From Planococcus wigleyi (lineage in GTDB: Bacteria; Bacillota; Bacilli; Bacillales_A; Planococcaceae), in contig NZ_JACSPU010000001.1 of the NCBI RefSeq assembly GCF_014836985.1, positions 679,473-743,472 on the forward strand: 64,000 nt of DNA, given 5' to 3'. The translations under genes and the position numbers were made by a program. Below, piece by piece: positions 1 to 14,928 of the stretch (position 1 is its first letter; every line of letters begins with the position of its first letter). The notes under the pieces were generated by a model. It did not search any database and was not told the origin of the DNA. It worked only from the letters and a program-made list of their open reading frames with translations.

Positions 1-1737
1 GTTCTGTGTCCAGTGGACGAACGTGGAGTCATGACAGACGAAGCGCCTGGATTCGAAGGCGAATTCTATGACAAAGCCAATAAATCCATTACAGAAGCAC
101 TGGATAATGCAGGTGCTCTTGAAAAACTTTCATTCATCACACACTCGTATCCGCATGATTGGCGGACGAAAAAACCGGTCATCTACCGTGCAACGGCTCA
201 ATGGTTTGTTTCGATCGATGCTTTCCGTGATCAGATCCTGAAAGCAATCAAAGAAACGTCCTTCACACCGGCATGGGGCGAAACACGCCTGTTCAACATG
301 CTGCGTGACCGCGGCGATTGGAATATTTCACGCCAGCGCGTATGGGGCGTTCCGATTCCGGTCTTCTACGCTGAAAACGGTGATCCGGTCATCACAGAAG
401 AAACCATTGCCCACATTGCGGATCTGTTCCGCGAGAACGGATCAAATATCTGGTTTGAACGTCCAGCGGCAGAGTTGTTGCCATCAGGATTCACTCATCC
501 GAGCAGCCCGAACGGCTTGTTCACAAAAGAAATGGACATCATGGATGTCTGGTTCGATTCAGGATCATCTCACCAAGGTGTACTGGTTGAGCGTGAAGAT
601 CTGCAATATCCGGCTGACCTTTACCTTGAAGGATCTGACCAATACCGTGGCTGGTTCAACTCATCGTTGACGACAAGCGTAGCCATCAACGGCATCGCAC
701 CTTATAAAGGCATCCTGAGCCATGGCTTTACGCTTGACGGCAATGGCCGCAAGATGAGTAAATCATTGGGCAACGTCATCGTGCCGGCTAAAGTGATGAA
801 TCAAATGGGAGCGGATATCCTGCGTTTATGGGTGGCTTCTGTAGATTACACAGCGGACGTCCGTGTGTCTGACGAGAACTTCAAGCAAGTATCGGAAGTT
901 TACCGCAAAATCCGTAATACGCTGAAGTTCCTTCACGGAAACTTGGCTGATTTCAATGAAAAAGAGCATCGCGTCGCATTCGAAGATATGCGCGAAATGG
1001 ATCAATACATGGCGATGAAATTGCAGAAGATGGTGGAAACTGTACGCAAAGCGTATGAAACTTACGAGTTCTCATCCATCTATCATGCATTGAATAATTA
1101 TTGTGCAAATGACTTGAGCTCATTCTACTTGGATGTTGCAAAAGACGTTGTTTACATCGAAAGCCAAGATCATCCGCATCGCCGTGCTATGCAGACAGTG
1201 ATGTTCGATTCACTGATGGCAATCCTTAAGCTGTCAGCACCGATCATCCCGCACACAGCAGATGAATTATGGTCATACTTGAGCTTTGTTGAAGAAGAAA
1301 GTGTTCAATTGACCGACTTCCCAGAAGCAGTTTCCAATCCGGCATTTGAAGGCCTGGATGAAAAATGGAGCCGTTTCATGGATGTTCGCGATGACGTGCT
1401 GAAAGCACTTGAAGAAGCGCGTGCAGCTAAAACGATCGGTAAATCACTGGAAGCGAAAGTGACAGTTTACGGCAATGAAGAATTGGCCGCATTGCTCGCT
1501 TCAACAGACGACAACCTGGCCCAATTGTTCATCGTATCCAAATACGAATACGGTGGTGCACAAGACCAGGCACCGGCTCACGCAGTGAAACTGAACGAAG
1601 TTTCGGTAACAGTCGAAAAAGCTGAAGGCGAAAAATGCGAACGCTGCTGGACGATTTCAGAAGAAATTGGCCAAAGTGAAGCGCATCCGGCATTATGCCC
1701 GCGCTGTGCAAGTGTCGTAGAAACACAATATGCTTAA
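1..1737 (+). CDS. ileS: Isoleucine--tRNA ligase, C-terminal part (5' end outside window)
   Basis: This is the 3' portion of a class Ia aminoacyl-tRNA synthetase that charges tRNA-Ile. The reading frame is already open at base 1, so the start codon lies outside the window; about 578 codons remain of a usual ~920. The KMSKS ATP-binding loop is intact at 751-765. The C-terminus carries two Cys pairs (CERCW and CPRC, about 1636-1710) that form the zinc-binding domain of the bacterial IleS type lacking mupirocin-resistance features. The HIGH motif and part of the editing domain are upstream of the window. A strong hairpin terminator follows, so ileS is the last gene of its unit, as in B. subtilis, where lspA also follows it. 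Confidence 0.97.
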   Translation, partial: VLCPVDERGVMTDEAPGFEGEFYDKANKSITEALDNAGALEKLSFITHSYPHDWRTKKPVIYRATAQWFVSIDAFRDQILKAIKETSFTPAWGETRLFNMLRDRGDWNISRQRVWGVPIPVFYAENGDPVITEETIAHIADLFRENGSNIWFERPAAELLPSGFTHPSSPNGLFTKEMDIMDVWFDSGSSHQGVLVEREDLQYPADLYLEGSDQYRGWFNSSLTTSVAINGIAPYKGILSHGFTLDGNGRKMSKSLGNVIVPAKVMNQMGADILRLWVASVDYTADVRVSDENFKQVSEVYRKIRNTLKFLHGNLADFNEKEHRVAFEDMREMDQYMAMKLQKMVETVRKAYETYEFSSIYHALNNYCANDLSSFYLDVAKDVVYIESQDHPHRRAMQTVMFDSLMAILKLSAPIIPHTADELWSYLSFVEEESVQLTDFPEAVSNPAFEGLDEKWSRFMDVRDDVLKALEEARAAKTIGKSLEAKVTVYGNEELAALLASTDDNLAQLFIVSKYEYGGAQDQAPAHAVKLNEVSVTVEKAEGEKCERCWTISEEIGQSEAHPALCPRCASVVETQYA

Positions 1738-1765
1738 TTCCAGCAATGGATAAAGCCGATAGTAG

Positions 1766-1810
1766 AGGTCTGGAAAACCGGAAAGCCGGTTTTTCAGACC
1801 TTTACTTTTT
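1766..1810 (+). terminator. Rho-independent terminator after ileS
   Basis: A 16-bp arm starting AGGTCTGG pairs with CCGG...CAGACCT around an AAAG loop, with one G-U wobble, and is followed by a T-rich run. It separates ileS from lspA. Confidence 0.9.
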
Positions 1811-1862
1811 TTGCTGACATTGTGTTAAAATAGATTGACTGCTGAATTGACGGAGGATACGG

Positions 1863-2339
1863 ATGTTTATTTATTATGGAATCGCATTGTTGATAATTGC
1901 ATTGGATCAATGGACAAAATGGCTGGTCCTGAAGAATATGGAATTGGGTGAACGGATTTCAGTGATCGACCCTTATCTCGGGTGGCTTTCACACCGCAAC
2001 CGTGGCGCTGCCTGGGGGATGCTGGAAGGGCAGATGTGGCTGTTTGCAATCATCACGGTAGCGGTCATCATCGGAATTCTATACTATTTTCATAAACATG
2101 CAAATGGACAGCCTTTATTCCAGCTGAGCCTGATGGTTCTTTTAGGCGGAGCAGTCGGCAATTTTATTGATCGCATGCTGCGTGGGGAAGTCGTCGATTT
2201 TGTTGATGTGCTGATTCCAGTGATCAATTATGATTTTCCGATATTTAATGTTGCGGATGCCGCTTTAACGATCGGTGTCGTATTGATGATCATCTATATT
2301 ATTTATGACGAAAAACAACAAAAGAAAAAGGTGTCTTAA
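1863..2339 (+). CDS. lspA: Lipoprotein signal peptidase (signal peptidase II)
   Basis: Membrane aspartyl protease that cleaves the signal peptide of diacylglyceryl-modified prolipoproteins. It has 158 residues and four hydrophobic segments. The conserved blocks are visible: LDQWTKW near residue 14, GNFIDR with catalytic D103, and NVADAALT with catalytic D132. The ATG at 1863 has a GGAGG Shine-Dalgarno 6 bases upstream. The stop overlaps the rluD start by one base (TAATG), so the two are translationally coupled. One likely substrate is encoded in this window: the lipoprotein at 19237-20085. Confidence 0.96.
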   Translation: MFIYYGIALLIIALDQWTKWLVLKNMELGERISVIDPYLGWLSHRNRGAAWGMLEGQMWLFAIITVAVIIGILYYFHKHANGQPLFQLSLMVLLGGAVGNFIDRMLRGEVVDFVDVLIPVINYDFPIFNVADAALTIGVVLMIIYIIYDEKQQKKKVS

Positions 2340-3250
2340 TGGAAGATTTAACGATTGAAATCACAGAAGAAATGGCCGGCGAACGAGTAGATAAAGCCGT
2401 GTCATCGATAGATGAAGACTGGTCGCGTTCACAGATCGCGAACTGGGTTAAAGAAGGTGCGGTAAAAGTGAACGGCATTACCGTGAAGCCGAATTACAAA
2501 GTGCGTTTGCAGGATGTCATCATCGTCACACCTCCAGAGCTTGAAGAACTGGATGTCGTGCCCGAAGACCTTAACTTGGAAATCGTTTACGAAGACGAGG
2601 ATGTGCTGGTCGTCAACAAACCGAAAGGCATGGTTGTTCACCCGGCTCCCGGACATGCCAAAGGGACATTGGTCAATGGCCTTATGCATCACTGCACAGA
2701 CCTTTCAGGAATCAACGGCGTCGTACGCCCAGGAATTGTCCATAGAATCGATAAAGATACATCTGGTTTGCTGATGGTGGCGAAAAATGACGTTGCCCAC
2801 ACCTCATTGGTTGATCAATTGGTGAAAAAAACTGTAACACGCAAATACGTGGCATTGGTCCATGGCCATATTCCGCATGATAAAGGAACAATCCAGGCGC
2901 CGATTGCCCGTGATCCGAAAGAACGCCAGAACATGGCAATCGTCGATAAAGGCAAGCATGCCGTGACACATTTCCGTGTCTTAGAGCGTTTCGGCAATTT
3001 CACGCTGGTGGAATGCCGCTTGGAAACCGGAAGAACCCATCAAATCCGTGTTCATATGAAGTATATCGGCTATCCGCTTGTGGGCGACCCGAAATACGGA
3101 CCGAAAAAAACGATGGATATTGGCGGACAAGCATTACACGCTGAAGTAATCGGATTTGTTCACCCGAAAACGAATGAATACATGGAGTTTTCTGCAGAGC
3201 CGCCGGCTGAATTTGCAGAACTTCTTGAATCTCTTCGAGACAAGGATTGA
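2339..3250 (+). CDS. rluD: 23S rRNA pseudouridine synthase, RluD/YlyB family
   Basis: 303 residues. An N-terminal S4 RNA-binding domain (about residues 15-75) is followed by the pseudouridine synthase domain with the catalytic motif HRIDKDTSGL, whose Asp is the nucleophile. The family isomerises uridines in a 23S rRNA helix. B. subtilis YlyB lies in the same place between lspA and pyrR. Exact target positions cannot be read from the sequence. The stop codon (3248-3250) lies inside the -35 hexamer of the pyr promoter, so the two transcription units abut. Confidence 0.93.
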   Translation: MEDLTIEITEEMAGERVDKAVSSIDEDWSRSQIANWVKEGAVKVNGITVKPNYKVRLQDVIIVTPPELEELDVVPEDLNLEIVYEDEDVLVVNKPKGMVVHPAPGHAKGTLVNGLMHHCTDLSGINGVVRPGIVHRIDKDTSGLLMVAKNDVAHTSLVDQLVKKTVTRKYVALVHGHIPHDKGTIQAPIARDPKERQNMAIVDKGKHAVTHFRVLERFGNFTLVECRLETGRTHQIRVHMKYIGYPLVGDPKYGPKKTMDIGGQALHAEVIGFVHPKTNEYMEFSAEPPAEFAELLESLRDKD

Positions 3251-3276
3251 CAAACCACATCATCTATATTTATACT
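3247..3276 (+). promoter_or_regulatory. Promoter of the pyr operon
   Basis: TTGACA (3247-3252), 18-bp spacer, TATACT (3271-3276). The -35 hexamer overlaps the rluD stop codon. Transcription would start near 3283 and give a leader of about 160 nt containing the PyrR-responsive attenuator. Confidence 0.8.
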
Positions 3277-3312
3277 TGAAAAAACGAATCGAATATTGAA
3301 CACCTTTAATAA

Positions 3313-3981
<669 letters not shown>

Positions 3982-4008
3982 AGAGTTAGAGACAGGGGAG
4001 AACGGAAA

Positions 4009-5295
4009 TTGAGCGAAGCCATTTTAGATGTACACGATAAACCGAAAGCCGGGCAATGGATTTCATTAAGCCTGCAGCATATGTTCGCGATGTTCGGCGC
4101 GACCATCCTGGTTCCACAGTTGGTCGGCTTGAGCCCGGCCATCGCCTTATTGACAAGCGGCATTGCCACGATCATCTTCATCATCATCACCCAATTCAAA
4201 GTGCCGGCCTATCTGGGATCTTCATTCGCCTTTATCGTGCCGATTACCATCGCCACTGAAACCGGCGGAATCGGGTCGGCCATGATCGGTGCCATGTTCG
4301 TGTCACTGGTTTACGCCATCGTCGCGCTGATCATCTGGAAGACAGGCTATCAATGGCTGATGAAACTGCTGCCTCCGATTGTGGTGGGGCCGGTCATCAT
4401 CGTCATCGGACTCGCTTTATCCGGAACAGCGGTGGATATGGCAATGACTATTCCAGTCGGCGACGCTTCGGAATACAGCCTGCTGCATTTCTCAGCCGCG
4501 CTCGTCACATTGATGACCGCGATCATCTGCAACATCTACTTCAAGAACATCATTTCCTTGATGCCCATCCTGATCGGCATCATCGTGGGCTACGCCTACT
4601 CAGCCGCGATTGGCATCATTGATTACACGGCAATCAGTTCAGCGAAATGGTTCGCGGTGCCGGAATTCCTGATTCCGGGAGTGGATTATTCATTCCAAGT
4701 GACACCCACCTTGCTGTTTGTCATGGTCCCGATTGCCATCGTCACGATTTCTGAACATATCGGACATCAGCTGGTACTCGGCAAAATCGTAGGCCGCAAT
4801 TACATAAAAGATCCGGGCTTGCACCGCTCAATCTTGGGCGACGGAATCGGAACGTTCATCTCTTCACTGGTCGGCGGTCCACCAAAGACCACATACGGTG
4901 AAAACATCGGTGTATTGGCCATCACGAAAGTGTTCTCGGTCTATGTCATCCTCGGTGCTGCCGTATTCGCCATCATCTTTTCTTTCTTCGGCAAACTGAT
5001 GGCAGTCATCGAGACGATTCCGACAGCAGTTCTTGGCGGAATTTCCATCCTGCTGTTCGGCATCATCGCTTCTTCCGGATTGCGCATGCTGGTGGACAAT
5101 AACATCGATTTCGGCAATAACCGTAACTTGGTGATCTCCTCGGTTATCCTGGTCATCGGCATCGGAGGAGCCAAGCTGGAGTTCAGTGAAACCTTCTCGA
5201 TTGAAGGAATGGCGCTCGCAGCAATTGTCGGCGTAATTCTGAATTTGATACTGCCGGGTCTGGACAAAAACGAATTAGATGACGGAACTGAATAA
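4009..5295 (+). CDS. uraA: Uracil permease (NCS2 / uracil-xanthine symporter)
   Basis: Membrane transporter importing uracil for salvage; B. subtilis calls it pyrP. 428 residues with about 12-14 hydrophobic segments. Family hallmarks include the HMFAMFGATILVP block near residue 24 and the TISEHIGHQLVL signature near residue 246, with the substrate-contacting Glu. The start is TTG at 4009 behind AGGGGAG. Only 27 bp separate it from pyrR, so the middle attenuator found in B. subtilis between pyrR and pyrP is absent. Confidence 0.95.
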   Translation: MSEAILDVHDKPKAGQWISLSLQHMFAMFGATILVPQLVGLSPAIALLTSGIATIIFIIITQFKVPAYLGSSFAFIVPITIATETGGIGSAMIGAMFVSLVYAIVALIIWKTGYQWLMKLLPPIVVGPVIIVIGLALSGTAVDMAMTIPVGDASEYSLLHFSAALVTLMTAIICNIYFKNIISLMPILIGIIVGYAYSAAIGIIDYTAISSAKWFAVPEFLIPGVDYSFQVTPTLLFVMVPIAIVTISEHIGHQLVLGKIVGRNYIKDPGLHRSILGDGIGTFISSLVGGPPKTTYGENIGVLAITKVFSVYVILGAAVFAIIFSFFGKLMAVIETIPTAVLGGISILLFGIIASSGLRMLVDNNIDFGNNRNLVISSVILVIGIGGAKLEFSETFSIEGMALAAIVGVILNLILPGLDKNELDDGTE

Positions 5296-5311
5296 TCACC
5301 TTTTAATGAAT

Positions 5312-5333
5312 GTCCAGAGAGGCATGGAAAGGG
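5312..5333 (+). promoter_or_regulatory. PyrR-binding loop between uraA and pyrB
   Basis: GTCCAGAGAGGCATGGAAAGGG repeats the motif found at 3314 with the AGAGAGGC core identical. It is the second RNA site at which PyrR is expected to act. Confidence 0.88.
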
Positions 5334-5369
5334 TCGAAGAATGGGGAGTACTCTGCCCTTTTTTCCTCA

Positions 5370-5400
5370 CACCTTCCTGCCCCTGGGAAGGTGTTTTTTT
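5370..5400 (+). terminator. Attenuator terminator upstream of pyrB
   Basis: 8-bp perfect stem CACCTTCC/GGAAGGTG followed by seven T residues, 29 bp before the pyrB start. It is paired with the PyrR loop at 5312. Confidence 0.9.
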
Positions 5401-5428
5401 GTAGGATGGATGAAAGGATGAGAAGACT

Positions 5429-6298
5429 ATGCCGAACTTACTATCCATGAACAACTTGGAAAATGAAACGATCATGCGTTTGCTGGAACGTGCAGAACAA
5501 TTCCGGCAGGGAGAAAAGGCTCCAATCGATGGGACGGTCGTCAATCTGTTTTTTGAACCGAGCACGCGGACGAAGATGAGCTTTGAAATGGCCGAGCACA
5601 AAATGGGGTTGGCGGTGCTGCCCTTTGAAACAGCTTTTTCCAGCATCTTGAAAGGGGAAACGCTGTACGACACAGTCAAGACGATGGAATCGATCGGCGT
5701 GGACGCAGTCATCATTCGCCATGAAGAAGAAGAATATTACCAGCAGCTTGAAGGCTGCCAGGTAGCGGTCATCAACGGAGGAGATGGATCGGGCCAGCAT
5801 CCGACACAGTCCTTGCTGGACTTGCTGACGATTTATCAAGAGTTTGGCCGCATCGAAGGCGTACACGTGACGATTGTCGGAGATATCGCACACAGCCGTG
5901 TGGCAAAATCGAATGCAGCTGCACTTCAGCAGTTGGGTGCAGAAGTGAACTTCATCTGTCCGGCTGAGTGGAGCGGTGAGTACGATTCATCGGAACACTT
6001 GGATGACTTTATTGAAAAGACGGATGTCGTGATGATGCTTCGGGTTCAGCATGAACGCCATGCCGTATCCGCTCTCTTTTCGAAAGATAATTACCATGAG
6101 CAGTACGGCTTGACGGTTGAACGGGAGAAAAGAATGAAAGACGGCGCTATTATCATGCATCCGGCGCCCATCAACCGCGGGGTGGAGATTGCAGATTGCC
6201 TCGTTGAATGTGAACGTTCACGGATCTTCAAACAGATGGCTAACGGAGTATTTGTCCGGATGGCAGTACTTGAATACGCATTGAAAGGGAGAGATTGA
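5429..6298 (+). CDS. pyrB: Aspartate carbamoyltransferase catalytic subunit
   Basis: Second step of UMP synthesis: carbamoyl phosphate plus aspartate gives carbamoyl-aspartate. 289 residues, single-domain catalytic chain without a PyrI partner, as usual in Firmicutes. The carbamoyl-phosphate loop [12 protein letters not shown] (about residues 36-47), HPTQSLLDL and [10 protein letters not shown] are all present. ATG start behind AAAGGATGAG. The stop is one base from the pyrC TTG. Confidence 0.97.
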   Translation: MPNLLSMNNLENETIMRLLERAEQFRQGEKAPIDGTVVNLFFEPSTRTKMSFEMAEHKMGLAVLPFETAFSSILKGETLYDTVKTMESIGVDAVIIRHEEEEYYQQLEGCQVAVINGGDGSGQHPTQSLLDLLTIYQEFGRIEGVHVTIVGDIAHSRVAKSNAAALQQLGAEVNFICPAEWSGEYDSSEHLDDFIEKTDVVMMLRVQHERHAVSALFSKDNYHEQYGLTVEREKRMKDGAIIMHPAPINRGVEIADCLVECERSRIFKQMANGVFVRMAVLEYALKGRD

Positions 6299-6299
6299 A

Positions 6300-7577
6300 T
6301 TGAATTTATTCATTAAAAACGTAAACATGCTGCAAAATGGAGAATTGGCACCAACGAATGTCCGCATCACAGATGGCAAGATTGATGAAATCGGCCAAGA
6401 GTTATCAGCGGAAAACGAGAAAGAAATTGACGGCAAAGGCCGGATGATCGCACCAGGATTTGTTGATGTCCACGTGCATTTGCGTGAACCGGGCGGTGAG
6501 CAGAAAGAAACGATCGAAAGCGGGACGAAGTCAGCAGCTAAAGGCGGATTCACAACCATTTGCGCCATGCCGAATACACGCCCTGTACCCGATACGAAAG
6601 AAAATCTGCAGCTGGTCAACGGATTGATCGAGAAAAATGCGCTTATCCGGGTTTTGCCGTACGCCTCAATCACGATCAGGGAAGCCGGAAAAGAACGCAC
6701 GAACTTGCAGGAACTCAAGGAAAACGGCGCATTCGCTTTCACTGATGACGGCGTCGGCATACAGCAGGCAGGAATGATGTATGAAACGATGCAGGATGCA
6801 GCGAAAATCGATATGGCAGTCGTGGCCCATTGTGAAGACAATAGCCTGATTTACGACGGTGTCATGCACGAAGGCAAGCGCAGCAAAGAGTTGGGGTTGA
6901 AGGGCATACCGTCGATTGCGGAATCGGTGCATATCGCACGCGACATCCTTCTTGCGGAAGCAGCAGGCGCACATTATCATGTCTGCCACGTCAGTACGAA
7001 AGAATCGGTCCGCGTCATCCGTGATGCCAAACGGGCAGGGGTCCGCGTCACAGCTGAAGTGACACCGCACCACTTGTTGTTGACAGAAGATGACATTCCT
7101 TCAGACGACGCGAATTACAAGATGAACCCACCGCTCCGCGCGAAGGAAGATTGGCAGGCATTGCACGAAGGCTTGCTTGACGGGACGCTCGACTTTATTG
7201 CGACAGACCATGCACCGCATACAACCGCAGAGAAAACCAATGGCATGAACGGATCGATGTTCGGCATCGTGGGATTTGAAACGGCATTTCCATTGCTCTA
7301 CAGCAAGTTTGTCAAAACAGGCACATGGACGCTGCAGCAATTGATCGACTGGCTGACCATCAAGCCGAGTGAAACTTTCCAGTTGCCGTATGGCAGCATG
7401 GAACCCGGACAAACGGCAGACTTGGTACTGCTGGATTTGGAAAAAGAGCAGGCGATTCAGGCAGATGCCTTTCTATCAAAAGGCAGAAATACACCATTTG
7501 ACGGCTGGAATTGTACAGGCTGGCCGGTAATGACCATTTTTGGCGGAGAAATCGTATGGCAGGAGGAGACAAATTGA
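6300..7577 (+). CDS. pyrC: Dihydroorotase
   Basis: Amidohydrolase closing carbamoyl-aspartate to dihydroorotate. 425 residues, class I type. The metal ligands are visible: HVHLRE near residue 58, later histidines in AHCEDN and YHVCHVST, and the final Asp in IATDHAPH near residue 303. The start is TTG at 6300 behind AAGGGAGAG. The stop overlaps the carA ATG by one base (TGATG). Confidence 0.97.
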   Translation: MNLFIKNVNMLQNGELAPTNVRITDGKIDEIGQELSAENEKEIDGKGRMIAPGFVDVHVHLREPGGEQKETIESGTKSAAKGGFTTICAMPNTRPVPDTKENLQLVNGLIEKNALIRVLPYASITIREAGKERTNLQELKENGAFAFTDDGVGIQQAGMMYETMQDAAKIDMAVVAHCEDNSLIYDGVMHEGKRSKELGLKGIPSIAESVHIARDILLAEAAGAHYHVCHVSTKESVRVIRDAKRAGVRVTAEVTPHHLLLTEDDIPSDDANYKMNPPLRAKEDWQALHEGLLDGTLDFIATDHAPHTTAEKTNGMNGSMFGIVGFETAFPLLYSKFVKTGTWTLQQLIDWLTIKPSETFQLPYGSMEPGQTADLVLLDLEKEQAIQADAFLSKGRNTPFDGWNCTGWPVMTIFGGEIVWQEETN

Positions 7578-8671
7578 TGAAACGTTATTTGATCTTAGAA
7601 GACGGTACGGTATTTGAAGGAACAGCATTCGGGGGCGAGGGCGCTTCAGTAGGGGAAATCGTTTTTAATACCAGCATGACCGGCTATCAGGAAATCTTGT
7701 CAGATCCTTCTTATTGCGGACAAATCGTCACTATGACTTACCCGCTGATCGGCAATTACGGCATCAACAGCGATGATTTCGAATCGATCGAACCGGCAGT
7801 CAAAGGAATGGTTGTCCGTGAAATCGCTGAGTTCCCATCCAATTTCAGAAATAACGCAACGCTGGATGAATTATTCAAAATTAAAGACATTCCCGGAATT
7901 TCAGGAATTGATACACGGAAATTGACGCGTCTGATCCGCTCGAAAGGTTCCATTAAAGGCGTATTGACTGCAGCAGGTGAAGACGTTCAAGTTGAAGAAG
8001 TGGTCAAGACCCTTCAAGCGACCGTTTTGCCAAGCAATCAAGTGTCACAAGTTTCAACAGCACGCCCTTATCCAAGCCCGGGACGCGGCAAACGAGTGGT
8101 GCTGATCGATTATGGCATGAAGCATGGCATCCTGCGCGAGCTTAACAACCGTGACTGCGACGTCATCGTCGTGCCGTACAATACTTCCTCAAAAGAAATT
8201 CTGGCATGGGGACCGGACGGCGTCATGCTGTCGAATGGCCCGGGAGATCCAAAAGACGTGGAAGAATGCGTAGAAGTGGTGCGCGAGCTGCTTGGAGAAG
8301 TTCCGATTTTCGGCATTTGCCTGGGGCATCAATTGTTCGCGAGAGCCTGCGGAGCGGATACGTTTAAACTGAAGTTCGGCCACCGGGGAGGCAACCATCC
8401 GGTACGCGATCTGGTCACCGGTAAAATTGAAATCACTTCCCAAAACCATGGTTACGCTGTGAATGAAGAAACGCTGCAAGGCACACGGTTGAAAGTGACG
8501 CACAGCGCATTGAACGACGGAACGAATGAAGGGCTGGCACATCTGGACTATCCCGCATTCACTGTCCAGTACCATCCGGAATCCTCACCGGGACCGGAAG
8601 ACTCGAACTACTTATTCGACCGCTTTATTGATGTTATGAACGCAACTCGAAAGGAGCAACAACATGCCTAA
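7577..8671 (+). CDS. carA: Carbamoyl-phosphate synthase, pyrimidine-specific small (glutaminase) chain
   Basis: Hydrolyses glutamine and passes ammonia to the large subunit. 364 residues from the ATG at 7577, equal to the B. subtilis PyrAA length; an upstream in-frame ATG inside pyrC is rejected because AGGAGGAG precedes 7577. The N-terminal CPSase small domain is followed by a class I glutamine amidotransferase domain with the nucleophile loop [10 protein letters not shown] and the His-x-Glu end of the triad in YHPESSPGP. It overlaps carB by 8 nt. Confidence 0.96.
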   Translation: MKRYLILEDGTVFEGTAFGGEGASVGEIVFNTSMTGYQEILSDPSYCGQIVTMTYPLIGNYGINSDDFESIEPAVKGMVVREIAEFPSNFRNNATLDELFKIKDIPGISGIDTRKLTRLIRSKGSIKGVLTAAGEDVQVEEVVKTLQATVLPSNQVSQVSTARPYPSPGRGKRVVLIDYGMKHGILRELNNRDCDVIVVPYNTSSKEILAWGPDGVMLSNGPGDPKDVEECVEVVRELLGEVPIFGICLGHQLFARACGADTFKLKFGHRGGNHPVRDLVTGKIEITSQNHGYAVNEETLQGTRLKVTHSALNDGTNEGLAHLDYPAFTVQYHPESSPGPEDSNYLFDRFIDVMNATRKEQQHA

Positions 8672-11600
8672 AAGACAAGATATTCAAAGTATACTCGTAA
8701 TCGGATCCGGACCAATCGTCATCGGACAAGCAGCAGAGTTCGACTATGCAGGAACACAGGCTTGCCTAGCTTTGAAAGAAGAAGGCTACCGCGTCATCCT
8801 GATCAACTCGAATCCGGCGACCATCATGACGGATACCGAAATTGCAGATAAAGTCTATATCGAACCGATCACCCTGGAGTTCGTCAGCCGCATTCTGCGC
8901 AAAGAGCGCCCTGATGCCTTGCTTCCGACACTGGGCGGCCAGACGGGGCTGAACATGGCGATTGAGCTCGACGAGTCAGGAATTTTGGACGAATTGAATA
9001 TCGAAATCTTGGGCACTAAGCTCGAAGCGATCCATAAAGCGGAAGACCGCGATTTGTTCAGAACTTTGATGAACGAACTTGGTGAACCGGTTCCGGATTC
9101 AGACATCATCCACAACATGGCAGAAGCTGAAAACTTTGTCGCACGTGTCGGTTACCCGGTCATCGTCCGTCCGGCCTTCACATTAGGCGGTACTGGCGGA
9201 GGCATTTGCCACGATTACGAACAGCTTCAGGAAATCGTCGCCAGCGGTTTGAAATACAGTCCGGTTACGCAATGTTTGCTGGAAAAATCAATCGCCGGCT
9301 TCAAGGAAATTGAATATGAAGTGATGCGGGATAAAAACGATACGGCGATAGTTGTCTGCAACATGGAGAACATCGATCCAGTCGGAATCCATACAGGCGA
9401 TTCGATTGTGGTGGCACCAAGCCAGACTTTATCGGACCGCGAATACCAGATGCTGCGCAACGTGTCGCTGAAGATTATCCGCGCGTTGAAAATCGAAGGC
9501 GGCTGCAACGTGCAGCTGGCACTCGACCCATTCAGCTTTAATTACTACATCATTGAAGTAAACCCGCGTGTCAGCCGGTCTTCAGCTCTGGCTTCAAAAG
9601 CGACCGGTTACCCGATCGCCAAACTGGCTGCCAAAATCGCAGTCGGCCTGACCTTGGATGAAATGATGAACCCGGTCACGGGCCGGACCTATGCTGCATT
9701 CGAACCTGCACTGGATTACGTCGTAACAAAGATTCCGCGCTGGCCTTTCGATAAGTTCGAAGCAGCAAAACGCAATCTGGGTACACAGATGAAAGCGACA
9801 GGCGAAGTGATGGCGATGGGCCGCACTTTTGAAGAGTCCATCTTGAAAGCGGTCCGGTCATTGGAGACAGGGCAATTCCATCTGGAGCTGAAAAATGCGG
9901 ATGCCATGAGCGATGAGTGGATACAAAAACGCATCTGCCGTGCGGGAGATGAGCGTTTGTTCTTTATCGGAGAAGCGCTGCGCCGAGGCGTGACGATTGA
10001 AACCATCAACGAATGGAGCCAAATCGATCTATTCTTCTTGAAAAAGTTCGAGAACATCGTCAAATACGAAAATGTACTGAAAAACGCCGCTTTCGACTAC
10101 GATACTGCCAAGCGTGCGAAACGCCTTGGCTTTGCTGACCGGACAATCGCCAAACTATGGAATACGACGGAACAGCAAGTGTACAACTGGCGCAAAGAAA
10201 ATAACTTAATGCCGGTCTATAAGATGGTCGATACATGCGCGGCAGAGTTCGAATCCGAAACGCCTTATTTCTACGGCACGTATGAAGATGAAAACGAATC
10301 AGTGAAAACGGACAAAGAATCGGTCATTGTTCTCGGTTCAGGACCGATCCGCATCGGACAAGGAGTCGAATTCGACTACGCAACCGTGCATTCTGTCTGG
10401 GCAATTAAAGAAGCAGGCTATGAAGCGATCATCGTCAACAACAACCCGGAAACCGTTTCAACGGATTTCTCGATTTCAGACAAACTCTATTTCGAACCGT
10501 TGACGATCGAAGATGTCATGCACATCGTCGACTTGGAGCAGCCGAAAGGCGTCGTCGTCCAATTCGGCGGACAGACAGCTATCAACTTGGCCGAGAAGCT
10601 GGAACAGAATGGTGTTACCATTTTGGGTACATCACTGGAAGATACAGACCGTGCAGAAAACCGCAATAAATTCGAAGCGGCCCTTCACGAAATCGGCATT
10701 CCACAGCCATTAGGCAAAACGGCTGTCAACGCAGAAGAAGCGATCATCATTGCAGCAGACATCGGCTATCCGGTCTTGGTCCGCCCATCGTATGTACTCG
10801 GCGGACGCGCAATGGAAATCGTCTACAACGAGGAAGACCTGAAGCATTATATGGAACATGCCGTAGAAGCAAGCCCGGAACATCCGGTCTTGGTCGACCG
10901 TTACCTGACAGGTATTGAAATCGAAGTGGATGCCATCTCGGATGGAGAAAACGTCCTGATTCCAGGCATCATGGAGCATATCGAACGTGCAGGCGTCCAT
11001 TCAGGGGACTCGATTGCGGTTTATCCAACTCAAAACATTTCAGCAGAATTATTGGACACGCTGGTCGACTATACGACGCGCCTTGCAAAAGGGCTGAACA
11101 TCGTCGGGTTGCTGAATATTCAATATGTCATTTCCAAAGGTGAAGTGTACGTAATCGAAGTCAACCCGCGCTCAAGCCGGACGGTTCCGTTCATGAGCAA
11201 AATCACATCGATCCCGATGGCCAATATCGCGACAAAAGCGATTTTAGGGCAAAGCATCGTCGATCAAGGCTTTACGCCTGGGCTTGCACCGATTTCAAAA
11301 GGCGTCTTCGTCAAAGTCCCTGTCTTCTCATTTGCCAAGCTCCGCCGTGTCGACATCACACTTGGGCCGGAAATGAAATCGACAGGAGAAGTCATGGGCA
11401 AAGACATAACCCTTGAAAAAGCCTTGTACAAAGGCTTGGCAGCAGCCGGCATGGAAGTCAAAGACCATGGCACTGTGCTGTTGACGGTGGCAGATAAAGA
11501 CAAAGAAGAAGCGGTTGGGTTGGCAAAACGCTTTAAAGCGATCGGCTACCAGATCATGGCGACCGGCGGCACAGCGAAAGCTTTCGAAGAAGCAGGCATT

Positions 11601-11848
11601 GTTGTTGCGCCTATCGGAAAAATCGGATCAGAAGGCAAGACCTTACTGGACGTCATCCAAAACGGCGACACGCAAATTGTCATCAACACGTTGACAAAAG
11701 GCAAACAGCCCCAGCGTGACGGTTTCCGCATCCGCCGCGAATCTGTCGAAAACGGCATTCCGTGCCTGACTTCGCTGGATACAGCAGAAGCGATGCTGCG
11801 TGTCATCGAATCAATGACTTTCTCTGCGGAGGAAATGGGTGCAGGCGT

Positions 11849-11852
<4 letters not shown>
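8664..11852 (+). CDS. carB: Carbamoyl-phosphate synthase large chain
   Basis: 1062 residues. It makes carbamoyl phosphate from bicarbonate, ammonia and 2 ATP. Two homologous ATP-grasp halves are visible: one starts [19 protein letters not shown] near residue 11, the second [19 protein letters not shown] near residue 555. A C-terminal MGS-like allosteric domain spans about residues 930-1062 (with [16 protein letters not shown]), the usual binding site for nucleotide effectors. The start overlaps carA by 8 nt and the end overlaps pyrK as ATGA. Confidence 0.97.
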
Positions 11853-14209
<2,357 letters not shown>

Positions 14210-14213
<4 letters not shown>

Positions 14214-14833
14214 AAAACGAAATTGCAAACCATTTATTATCCATCGGAGCGGTTGAATTGCGTCCGCAAGATCCTTTTACATGGGCATCAGGCGTTAAAT
14301 CACCGATTTATTGTGACAACCGTTTGACCATGTCATACCCGGCTGTGCGCAAAGACATTGCGGCTGGATTAGCGGAGACCATCAAACAGTATTATCCGGA
14401 ATGCCAAGTGGTTGCCGGAACAGCGACAGCGGGCATTCCACATGCAGCCTGGGTCAGCGATCTGCTTGAACTTCCGATGGTTTATGTCCGTTCTAAAGCA
14501 AAAGAGCATGGCCAAACGAACATGATCGAAGGCAAAGTCGAACCCGGACAAAAAGTGGTGGTTGTGGAAGATCTCATCTCCAAAGGCGGTTCAGTACTTC
14601 AGGCAGCGCAGGCATTGGAAGCAGCAGGCTTTGAAGTGCTTGGCATCGTGGCCATCTTCACTTATGATTTGCCGCAGTCAATCGAAGCAATCACCGGCGC
14701 AGGCTATACGTTCCATACGCTGACGGATTTCTCTGCACTGGTCGAACAGGCGTTAAATACAGGCGCCATTCGCGAAGAAGACATGCCGATGCTTGCCGAT
14801 TGGCACGAGAAATTAAAAACAGGTACATTATAG
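14210..14833 (+). CDS. pyrE: Orotate phosphoribosyltransferase
   Basis: Converts orotate and PRPP to OMP. The TTG at 14210 (207 residues) is chosen over the ATG at 14195 because GGAG sits about 9 bases upstream, the overlap with pyrF is a coupled TTGA, and the resulting N-terminus ([14 protein letters not shown]) aligns from its first residue with remembered Bacillus PyrE. The PRPP motif [14 protein letters not shown] is intact. Last gene of the operon, followed by a terminator. Confidence 0.95.
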
Positions 14834-14860
14834 AGTCGGCCATTTGGCCGACTTTTTCTA
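14834..14860 (+). terminator. Terminator of the pyr operon
   Basis: 8-bp perfect stem AGTCGGCC/GGCCGACT, ATTT loop, then TTTTCTATT directly after the pyrE stop. Confidence 0.9.
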
Positions 14861-14878
14861 TTACTCTCTATAAAGAGG

Positions 14879-14907
14879 TTGACAAGAAAGAATTGATTGA
14901 ATACAAT
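14879..14907 (+). promoter_or_regulatory. Promoter of the padR operon
   Basis: Consensus-like TTGACA (14879-14884), 17-bp spacer, TACAAT (14902-14907). The predicted start near 14914 leaves a leader of about 75 nt carrying the half-sites described next. Confidence 0.85.
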
Positions 14908-14928
14908 GAAAACAACTAATTGGTAATG

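Noticed and set aside
5441..5893. Long minus-strand open frame opposite pyrB
   Set aside because: Shadow of pyrB; no Shine-Dalgarno and no family resemblance, while pyrB is certain.
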